Below are positions 25,646 to 37,600 of a stretch of 64,000 nt of DNA, one piece after another. Source of the stretch: Lutraria lutraria. Lineage: Eukaryota > Mollusca > Bivalvia > Venerida > Mactridae. The notes under the pieces were generated by a model. That model saw only the letters and a program-made list of their open reading frames with translations, was not told where the DNA came from and ran no database searches. Made by a program: the position numbers and the translations under genes. The stretch's first letter is position 1. The number at the start of each line of letters is the position of its first letter. The DNA is taken from the NCBI GenBank assembly GCA_964023205.1, contig OZ026848.1, positions 28,073,912 through 28,137,911 of the forward strand, written 5' to 3'.

Positions 25646-28600
25646 TTAGTCTTTTAACAACTTTAATCCAGTCTCGACTTCTTTCATAACTCTCAGAACA
25701 AGCTCTTCACCAAACGGCAAACTAACACATTGAACACCAACAGGTAATCCTTCACTTCTAGCGCTGTACTGTAAAACAGAAAATATTTTTCTTATTTTAT
25801 TTTTTTTGTCAATTGACCCCATTCAATGGCATAAGGCAATTAATACAAAAACACCACTAAATAAGATAATATGGCATACAATTTTGCAGACTGGAACACA
25901 AACAACCAATTAAGAACTGATATTCCTATTTTCAAGTTAAAGAGCATCATAAATCATTAAAGACCACTATTCTACCTCCTGATTGAAGAGTGTGTAACAC
26001 TATTAGTATATACCTGTTTGATAAGTTTCAATGGAACTGTAGTGCTAGGATAATCATGCAGATCCTTGACATCATCAGCCATCACCTTGGTAACAGGGAG
26101 AACTCCAGCAGGATAATTCAGTAGGTTATATAACATACTGTAACTTCCAGCACCTGTTTAGAATACAATCATACAGAACTAGTAAAGTCAAACCTGTGTT
26201 AAGGGCCATCTCTGAATAAAGGCCACACTATGAATAAACCACAGTCTATTAAAAACTGTCAATTATTACTTAGAGCAAAATGATCTCCGAATAAAGGCCA
26301 CCTGTCAATAAAGGCCATATTCTGTCTTTCCCAAGGATGTCCTTTGTACACAGATTTGACTGTATATCAACATATAAACTAATTATAGCAACAATTTCAC
26401 AAAACTAACAATATTATACTTATCTCCATTACATAATTCAAGATAATAATCAATAACCATGATCATAGACTGTGATTACCGGTACGTACCGGCAAATAAG
26501 GAGGTCATGTATATTAATAATTTACCAGTAAATAGCTTTATAAGTATTGTAAACCAATGAAATATGCATATATTTTGACATGGAAAGAAAGTTTGTTTAA
26601 TGATGTTATATAGCACATGACAACTAATGGTCATGTTATGTACATTTAGATAAAAAGGGTAAGTAAACAAGTATATATAATCCATGTGAAAAGGAAAATG
26701 GTTTAATAAGATAGGAAGTCATAGAGACATTTGACCAATCCAGGAATCATTTTATCAGTGAATTTGTCGAGGGAGATATAAATATATAATCAGTTCTGTT
26801 TACTCACCAATGACTTTAGAGACTGTCCCAAGAGGTACTGCTGTCATGGCAAATGGTGGACATATCACTGCATCCAGATCTTCTGCTCTCCAGGCAGACA
26901 AAAACTCCTCCTTATATTGCTGAAACATAAAATTAACATCAGGAGTGAATGAATCACTTCAGGAAGTAAAGTCTGAGTGTTTATTTTACCAAGAAAGTGA
27001 CACTGTCAGCGTCCTCCCGTACGAACATCAGCTATATTTTTCTCAAAAATTCTATTTCCCCTTTTGCATTGTGAATGATATATTGATAATAGATATATTT
27101 CTTCAATATTCCATGATTTAAACATACCTGTATTTTTATTGCATGGAGAAACCAATCATGCACAGACCTGTAATGTAAACAAGTTTAAGATTTATCAAGA
27201 CTGTAGAGCACTCTGTACAATATCCGTGACCTTGACATTCTGTCAGTCTATGTGACCATAATTTAGACCTCACAGGGAATAAGTTTACATCCTCAAACAC
27301 TAAAGGTAATACAAAAAAATGTAGATATTGTTACATTGGAACATTCATTATAAGTCTGATGGAATTTTGATTAATGTCACAAAAGAAAACAACAGTATTA
27401 TCCAAGGTCTAAAAAACACAACTACATGTATTATAAAAAATATATATGTTAGTTATATTGTTTTGATACTAGAATAATGTATTACTTGACTCCCATTCTT
27501 GCTCGTAAAGAATTTCCAATTACTTCATCCTGAAATTACCAAAATAATATACATCTTTGGTAATAAATGCATGGTGGTAATATTTAACAAATTACACATG
27601 ATTCACTATTAAAATAGTAAGTGATCACAAAGACAAATATGTATATATATATTACGATATACTAAATCACTTGTATTCAATCAACAATAAAAATATATAA
27701 TTCAATTTTGAGCAAAAATTACAAACATGACAGCTTTTTGATATTTGGAACTACTTGTAATTAGATTAAAATTAGTAAATTACAAATGCCTTAAGTTTAC
27801 AATAACTAAAAGAAATATAGGGGTCAAACCCTTTGAAAGTACATGCATGTATATATTTATTCTCATACTTTTGTAAGAAACTGTGCCAACCAAGACAACA
27901 ACCAGATAGCAAAGTTTGGAAATTTACTCGGTGCCATCAATACCTTGATTATTGGATCTACGATATCACCTTGTCTGAAATACATATATACAAAAGATAA
28001 ATCTTGTAACCCTGGACCCAACCTTCCAGAATCCAGATATGACTGATCAAAGGAAACACACTAAAACTCACACACAACTAACACCAATGCACACACTTTA
28101 AATCCAGAGTCCTTGTATTCAGTAAAAAAAATCAAGTGAATAAGAAATTGTGACATTTCAATGATATGGTGTCACTTTATGACCTCCATCTTCAAATGAA
28201 AAGGTCAAATTTGTGTTTTGAGCAAGAAATGTTCTTCCATTTGAATGACAAACATTAGGAATGTATTCCAATGTTTCACAAGAGTAAAAATAGGGAGACA
28301 ATACAAATACATGTATACAAAATATGAAAGTAAAAACTTTACCTAAAATACCGGAAGGCTATGATCTTATCCAAAATATTCAAAGAGAAAGTTCCAAATT
28401 TATGTCAAATGGTCAAGAAAAATGATATGCTTCGTCTGAATTTTGTAAACATAATCTATAGATCAGTAAACTGATATACCCAACCAGGTCTACAGAAAAG
28501 AGGTTTTAAAAACTTACAGTTTTGATGAATAATTAAGACCTTTATCCCCCATCACTGTACCTAAATAAAGCTTTGGATAGATGTAAGCCACTTTTGGAGG

Positions 28601-31600
28601 TTTGAAGTCAACAACCTGTAATAAAAAAAAACATTAAGATTTATTTAACCAATTTTTGCATCTGCTTATTTTGCTCTTAGGAAAATTTTTAGGAAAAATT
28701 GTTTTACCATTGGTCAATTTGTTGACTGAGAGACAACCAATCAAAACTTAGGCTACAGATTGGTCTCCAAGACAAATTCTATAACAGACCATGGTATGTA
28801 TGCAGTGAACTGACATGTATTTTTCTGAGTTTGAATAACAGCTTCATGATGCACCTTTGCCATTGGTCAATATTGAGTCCATGATCAGGACAATCAAAGA
28901 GCAGAAAATTTAGTGAATTTTAGATTCAAATTAAGACTTAAAGCTTCAAGTCAATACACGGACAGTGAATTACTTACTGTATGTCCCATAGCTTCAAGTG
29001 CTTTCTTAGCCAACATCACAGCTCTTCTACATGAAGGTACAGCTGGTATATATCCATCATTTACATAAAATCCAATTCTCAATGATTGTTTACTGTTAAA
29101 TATCTGTGATTATAAAATAATCATAAAACATATATTACACACTTCAGTCAGCCTACACTCATAACATAATATCTATCACACCTTAATTTGTTCACAGTAA
29201 AAACGTTACTATGTTTTATGTTCCAATGGACTGTTGAATTTTTAGCAATCTAAGTAAATTGTTAATAAATTGTTCAAAATAAACTAAAAAATAAACTTAA
29301 ACAAATTTCAAGAAACCACTATCAAACTTAAGTTCAATGGTAACCACATACCTCATCCCTAAACTTCATTGGTGGAATACTTGGATCTAGCTTAAAATGA
29401 AGATCTGACAGTAAAACCTTTGTACCAGCAACTAAACCATCAAAATCCCGGGCCATAGGTCCTACTGTTCCCGACACTGAATAAGAAATTGAGTACAATT
29501 TAGACAGGAAATTTATCTGTGTACAGTAAAAATGCTTTAATCCTGATATGTTCAGACCAGCAAGTCTGGTTAAAAAGGAATTCTGGATCAGAAACTGTCT
29601 TGATTCTGGACGAAAAAATGTATGAAATAAAAAATCAAGTCTAAAAAATAAATAATTCTACCAAGGGAGACAACTTAGATATGACAGTTTTAGTAAAACA
29701 TTATTACTTACCTTGCATTTGACCTTTAGACAGTGAAATAGTCCCTTTACGACTGAAATTATTCAGAATATTTTATATATTTAATTAATCTAAGTATATC
29801 AGAAGTCATGGCCCATACCGAAAAAAGTTACAAAAAAGTTATGCCTTTTGAGGCAAAAAAAGTTACAAAAAAAGCATAACTAAGTTATACAAGTTTGGAA
29901 CCATTTATTTCAACATAGTTACAGAAAAGTTATGCCTATTAAAAGTTACTAACTAATATGTAACTTTTTTGTGCCTATTTACAGAGAAAAGTTACATATT
30001 AGTTACAAAAAAGTTACACTATAGTTACAAAAAAGTTACATTCTAATTTCTATGCATGATTAAGACACAGAAAAGTTACAAAAAAATTATAAGTGTATAA
30101 AAGTTACAAAAAAGTTACATTTCAGGCATACTTTAGTTACATTCAAAGTTACAAAAAAGTTACATTGTAGGCATTCTATAGTTACATTTAAAGTTACATA
30201 AAAGTTACAAAAAAGTTATATTCTAGGCATACTTTAGTTACATTTAAAGTTACATAAAAGTTACAAAAAAGTTACAGAAAAGTTATATTCTAGGCATACT
30301 TTAGTTACATTCAAAGTTACATAAAAGTTACAAAAAAGTTACAGAAAAGTTATATTCTAGGCATACTTTAGTTACATTCAAAGTTACATAAAAGTTACAA
30401 AAAAGTTATATTAAAGTTACAGAAAAATTACAGAAAAGTTACACTAAAATAACCGAATTTTCACTTTAATCAGACAAGAAAGATTTTAAATATTAATATC
30501 ATAGCATTTAATTATTTCTTAAATAATACAAAAAGGATGTGAAAACAAAATCAGTTTACTGTGACTTTTTAAGCACATAGATATTTCTTGAATAAAACAC
30601 TATACAGTCTATATTCCAACATTTTAGATGTATTTATGCTTAATTCACAAGACAATGGTGATTAGAGTTCTCTTCCTCAAGTTTGTTTTCATTTTTCTTT
30701 GTTCAAAACTGACCAATAGTGCATTATTCTAAGTTCATCTACAAAACTGAATAATGCAGCTTTCACATCTTTGCCTTTAATAACAGCAGTCTGGAAAAAA
30801 AGAAGACATATATAATAAAATATGATTTAATAATTTCAATTGATTATCCAACAGATAATGTGGATTACTTATTGTAGTCAACTTAGAAAGAACATTTGCA
30901 AGTGTTTGAATTTCATATGCAGACAACCTTTAAAAGACAGAGAGTAATCTTTACAGAAGCTCTTTATAATATTTTTCAGTCAATACTATATAGTACTAGT
31001 AGAAAAACAGCCCAGATCTCTAGCTTGAGGAAATAGGATTCAGATTAATCCAGATTATTAATAAGTTACTATTTCTGTTTGAAAGTTTCATTAAGATTTT
31101 TGTGTTCAACTTAGCAATATTAGTTGATGTTAAGATTAAGAAATTGAAAAAGTTTGTGTTTTCTATACATGCATATTGATTATGTTCCAATCATAAATAT
31201 GACTTCAGTTATCAAACAAGAGTGCCAGGTCTCAAATACCCTAAGCCCTATGTCAAGGGCCATAACTCATAAGTGCCTGTGCCAATTGGGCTGGTTATCA
31301 AACTTGACGGTTGTGACCTGCTGGACAAGTATCCTGAAAAAATTGTCGAAGTCCTGGCTAGCCCTTATTAATAAATGTTCTTACCAATGGATGCTGCTTC
31401 ATTGATCACATCTGGAACTGTTTGTTCATCTTGCTCTAAAGAAATAAAATGCAGATATACGGAAAATAAATTTTACATAATGTTTCCTTTCCTACCAGAG
31501 GAGAAAAAACTCAGATAAAGGCTCATTAAAATCCCAACTGTTATGTCATTAAAATATGGACTTAAAGGGGTTCCATTTAAAATGCAGTTAATCCAAATGT

Positions 31601-34600
31601 CATTTTAATAAATGCTTTATCTCAAATAAATAATATAAGTACCATTTTCTGACTACCATAATTAAAGTCTTGTGTCATTTTTTCCAATTGCTTTTTCACT
31701 TCTGATGTGGAACCTGCAGAATAATATAAAAAAATAAGCATAAGTGCAATTTAACCTGTCATTGACTATAAAAAAGCAGGACTAGATATAAAATAACTAT
31801 GAAGTTTATAATTCATAGCTCTTACAGTTCAAGTGTCATGCTCCTATTCCTAATAAGAATCAAGTATAAACAAATGTAACAAAGGGCAATAACTCCAAAA
31901 TTATGAAATGCAGAGTAACAGTTCTTGTGCACTGCACTCAACCTCAATGAGATCTATTTGTCGATGAAATTTCAAATTCATAGCTTTTATATAGTATAAG
32001 AGTTTTGCACCGGACAAGAATCAAGTAAACAAACAAAGGGCAATAAATCCAAAATTAAGCCATGCAGAGTAATGGTTCTTGTACACTGTACTCATCCTCG
32101 ATGAGATCTATCTAACTATGAAGTTACAAATTCATCGCTTTTATAGTCTTAGAGTTATGCTCCAGACAATAATTATGTTTGACAAATTAACAAAGGGCAA
32201 TAACTCCAAAATTAAGCCATACAGAGTAATGGTTCTTGTACACTGTACTCATCCTCGATGAGATCTATCTAACTATGAAGTTACAAATTCATCGCTTTTA
32301 TAGTCTAAGAGTTATGCTCCAGACAATAATTATGTTTGACAAATTAACAAAGGGCAATAACTCCAAAATTAAGAAATACAGAGTAACGGTTCTTGTGCAC
32401 TGCAGTAATCCTCAATGAGATCTTTCAAACTATGAACTTTCAAATTCATAGCTCTTATAGTCTAAGAGTTATGCTCCAGACAATAATTATGTATGAACAA
32501 ATTAAGAAAGGGCAATAACTCCAAAATTAATTAATACAGAGTAACAGTTCTTGTGCACTACACTCATCCTCAATGAAGTCTATCTAACCATAAAGTTTCA
32601 AATGCATAGCTCATATAGTCTAAGAGTTATGCTCCAGACAATAATTATCTATGAACAAATTAACAAAGGGCAATTACTCCAAAATTAAGAAATACAGAGT
32701 AACGGTTCTTGTGCACTACACTCATCCTCAATGAAGTCTATCTAACCATAAAGTTTCAAATGCATAGCTCATATAGTCTAGGAGTTATGCTAAGTATTAT
32801 GTATGAACACATTAACAAAGGGCAACAACTCAAAAATTAAGAAATACAGAGTAACGGTTCTTGTGCACTACACTCATCCTCAATTCGCCTTATTCCAGAA
32901 TCCCATAATCCTTTGCGACAAGGTGACTTCCGGTTTCGTTTCCATGTAGAAAAACGAGAGAACGGTTATTTACAATTTGAGCCTAAAACACTAATTGATT
33001 GGAACATTAGACAAGTAATGAATGTAAGTATTTAATAATACCTATCAATTTCGTTAAGTTAACACACAATTTACAGTTTAAAAAGAGTTACAAACGTCAA
33101 AACCTCGTTTAACAAATTTGATGTCAAGCGTTAACGGTGGGTGGGGTAATGTAAACAAATGTTTGTAAATTTTTGTTTATCCTTAAAAAACTGTTATTTT
33201 TACTGTATTTTTATGTATTTTGATGTCTGATTGCACGCTTTCATTATATTCAGTCATAAAATCGAGTGGCATAATCATAATATGCATATAACATACATGT
33301 AGTGACATTAAAAAATACGTCATTATGCCAGATATGTCTCTGGTTATGCCAACTGACTTAGATTGTAGGAATCAGAATCTTGTTCTTTTTTAATTTACTT
33401 TCACACACCACATCGTAACTGTTACAGTCATAGACTATTATAAATAATCATTGTATCACAGTATGTTACATGTATCAAACAAATACAGATCCATTTGAAA
33501 TATAGACATGTGATCAAACTTCGCGAAAGGCGCCATACCGAAGGACTTGTCCGCTAGATTGTGTGTTAGCCGGTTAAAGAATATTCTCTCACCAAATCAG
33601 TTGTCCGACTTCTTATTTATCTGATGTATATGCATTTATACTTGTTAACCACATGACAGAGTTCCTTTCGTCCCGACAGAATTTTCAAGCTTAAATTTAT
33701 CAGTCTGAATGTCTGGCAGATTTTTTGCCTTTTGAAAACTCTTCGAGATACATGATAGTTCAGGTAGTGTTTGATGTACAGGTGCTTCTAGTATGAACCG
33801 CTGCTCGCTGCCTGTTGTTATCCATGTTTTTTGTGCATATATACCTGATTACTAAATGCAAACAAAACATACAATGTATGTTATCTCTCTGTACTTAAAC
33901 TAGTTCGCAAGAATTAGATAATGGGCTCAGATATAGCAAGTAAATCTATTTGACATTAGATCAACTGACTGAACTGAGGTCAGTGAACTGAGAACTGAAA
34001 TTTATATTGAAAAATAAGCTTGCTGTATGATTGATATTCCTATTTCAGAGTCTTTGAAGTGTGTATTTATTGGTAGTTTGGTGAACAGCAATCGAAGCAT
34101 GTCGCATTCATATAGCGTTCAGTATTGGAAAGTTTACATTAAACTTTGTAAGTATTAAAAGTATTTATGTAATTGACATTTATATAACAATAAAAGGACT
34201 GTCAATTTGAGGAATTAAATTTTCAATATTTTTAGGTCTATACTGGGGATCAAGCCCATGCCACACATATTGAATTTTCATAAATCAAAAGAAGCTATTA
34301 TATAATTAAACAGGCAGAGCTTCTCACATTGTATATTTTAAACAGAGTGCTTTTGGTAGAAAGCAAGTTAGTTACTTTGTAGTCATTGTTGTTACTTCCA
34401 TTTTATAATGTATGCTTATTTTCTTTCAGAAAGAGAACATCTATTTGTTTTGAAAGATTATAACAGTGTTGCTTGCCTTAAAGCAGACCAACTGAAGAAA
34501 GCATGTAGAGACAATGATGCAGACATTAAACTGCCAATGAAGTGTTGTTATCAGAACATTAACCCTCAGTGACAGATATTTGTCTGAACTGAGTTCGTAA

Positions 34601-37600
34601 ATCTGTTTGTACATACTATCATTGTACACAAGAAGATTCCTTCATGTTTATACTGTAGATTCGGAACAATGTCTCAATTAACTTGTAGGTTGAATTTGTA
34701 TTTAATAAATATGTTACTTTTACATCAAGTTTGTTACTGAATGTTCCTCATTTAACTCTTCACCTTTCGGTGGCAAATACTGATGTCTTTGCAACCCGTG
34801 CAGATCATAATTTCCACTGTTCCTTATTATGGCAGTGTGTTTTTCTGATCGCCCTATGAAACTAAATGGTATTGCCCGACATACTTGTTAGACTGTTAGT
34901 AATAAGCAGTCTGCAAAATTAGCAGTTGTCCGAGACAACCAATTTTACATTTGGAGAACCAAAATTTTGGTTCGGACAACCAACTTTTCATTAATAAATC
35001 ATAGCAAAAGCAGCTAAAAGTTCTGTTTCAGACAACCTCATTTCAAACCTTAATTTCACAGACTGAATAAGGAACCGGTTTCTGCTCTTCAAGTCAATGT
35101 GACCTATGACCCTAAAAACAATAGTGATCATTTACATAACACCAGACAACCAGTGAAATTTGAAGACTCAGGGTCATAAAGAACACAATAAATTGGTAGA
35201 AAACATAGTGTGGCAGATTGCACATTATGGAATGTCTCCCCCATAAGTAGGGGATGAAATTATAATTCAATAGTAAGATTATTAAATAGAGTTAAATCAA
35301 TAAATATACACTTTATTTTCTTGTCATTTCAACTGCAGTCATATTGATATACATATATATATATTAAAAAAATAACATTACATAGGTATAAAAAATTATA
35401 TATTTAATTATAATTATATATCAACTCGTATATATGGCCTGGTTCACAAATTATGGTTCTGAATAAAGTACTGTATTTTTCCACTTTTTAAGTAAGTCTA
35501 GACCATCTAGAAACACAACCCAGTAATGAAAAGATAACTTTCACTCTGGTTTTTATTATTTCTTGGATGTTCATAGACACAGATTGGGGACATATATTAC
35601 TGACAGGAGCATTACACCTTTTTAAATGTGTAACCAGAAAACAAAGAAAGTTTCAACTGTCCTTATTTCATACCATTTGCTATTTCAGTACATACTAGTT
35701 CAATATACATTGTCTTTTTCATGAGGAAAATCATTTATTCAGAAATATGAAGCAGGTGAAAATAACACACACATAAACAGGAAAAAACTAGCATTTGTTC
35801 CTGTGTTAAATCTAAAGATATAATTATTGCCATATTAGCATTAAAAAGCTGTAATTCACTGACGTAACAGATATGCAGACATAAAACTTACAAAAACAGT
35901 TCTTTTCATTCTTAATTTATATTCAAAGCATTTTTTTTATTTTAATGAAAGGGGACAGATATTACATTAAGGGGATGGACATATACACAGTTGTATTGAG
36001 TTTAAGTTTACAGTTGCTTAGTTTACAGTTCTTACATTATTTCAGTAGCTAACAAGAACACATCTTCATCTTTATTAACATTTAGAAGAATAAAGTTATA
36101 ATAAACTATTTTTTGTTATTTTTATTACACTGATTTGACACCTGTTCGACTCATCACTTAATTATAGCACTAATTAATGAACTTATTAATTTATTTTGCT
36201 GTTTAAATTATCTTTCTTTTCACTCATCACTTAATTATAGCATTAATTAATTAACCTAAAAAAATGTTCTAAGTAAGATATTTTGCAGTTTAGATTATCA
36301 TTCTTTTGCTATTAAGCTTATAATTGAGGACACATATTAATAATTTCTTGTTTTATTTTGTCTTTCATGTAAATTTCATGTTGCATTTGGCAATTCATTT
36401 TTACAAACACATTGTTTTATCATAATGAACAATTGATTTATCATTATTTGATCTTATCTGATGGCATATATTAGTCTTGAAAAGTGTCATACTTGTCAGC
36501 TGCAATAAACAATGTATGACCATAAAACTTTTGGTGACACATGTTTTTGATGATATCTCAGGACCCCATACTGTTCTGGGACTTACTCCCTAAGACCTTT
36601 GATAATTGCACTGATTAACGTCTAATGTGGCCACTGGATTTAACTTCAAAGGCCTGCCAAACTCTGGGATGAAATTTTGTTGTTGTATTTTTTAACAAAA
36701 ATTTATAATATAGATTTGACTAGATCTTCAGTAAGTTACCCAGAAAATATGATGGTGTTATTTTTTCACAGTATTTTAAATTTAGGCATTTTTTAAGTAT
36801 AAACCACATTTTTTAAACATTAGATTTTATGGAATATTGAATTAAAAAAAACTTGAACTTTGTCACAGAAGTGAGTTATACCTCTATCGACGCTTAAAAA
36901 ATTCCTTACTATAGGGAATATGGGTTGTTGTAATTTCAAGACCATAACAGCTACCCACATTTCAGATTTTCAAAATATCTCCACTATTTGTGGGTGTATC
37001 TTAATACATTTTTTTTTCAGTATTTTGGGAATTTGACCCATACCCTTGGGATTGGTAGTTTTTGCAGTGTTTAATCAAAATTTGGGGAAAATGTATAGCA
37101 ACAATTTTAACTTATTTAATACCAATAGTTATGTTAGTGAACTTATAAAATTGATAAAAAAAAATTCTGAGGGGGGGATTGGGAAATTTTTGTCTGTGAA
37201 TTGGGAAAAAAAGATACTATTTTCCAATGGGAATATGACCGAATTTCGGCTATAAAATCGTTCCGATAAATCCCTGTTAAATATATACGGTATCAGATCA
37301 ATCCGCTTTAATTTTTCTTATTGAATTAGAAGTCTCATAATACTTTACTTTCCAACTCCAACAACTGCATTGATTTTAAAAAAGTGAAAAAACTAGATGC
37401 TAATTCATTACAGGCAAACATATAACAGGTATACATACTGAAAGAAAACGTCAACCTTTAAAAGCTAATATTACACAACTTATATAAAACTGAGCCATTA
37501 CAGTCAAATTTAAGGAAATGCACCATAATTTGTGCACCAGGCCATATATAATAACTATGTGATGTTAATTATTTCTAATATCAATTCGCATGACTCGGAA

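Noticed and set aside
29825..30445. CRISPR-like array of regular repeats
   Set aside because: Units are low-complexity GTTAC words without unique spacers, in a eukaryotic intron, and mirrored at the other end of a TIR element.
32079..32418. Two near-identical 60-residue frames in tandem
   Set aside because: They are the same frame in adjacent 157-bp tandem units; other units are broken and there is no start context or domain.
34060..34572. Two-exon small gene in the 6.7-kb element ([10 protein letters not shown].. joined to ..[20 protein letters not shown])
   Set aside because: The splice junction in the only open frames creates TAA, so no intact product; kept only as possible transposon debris.
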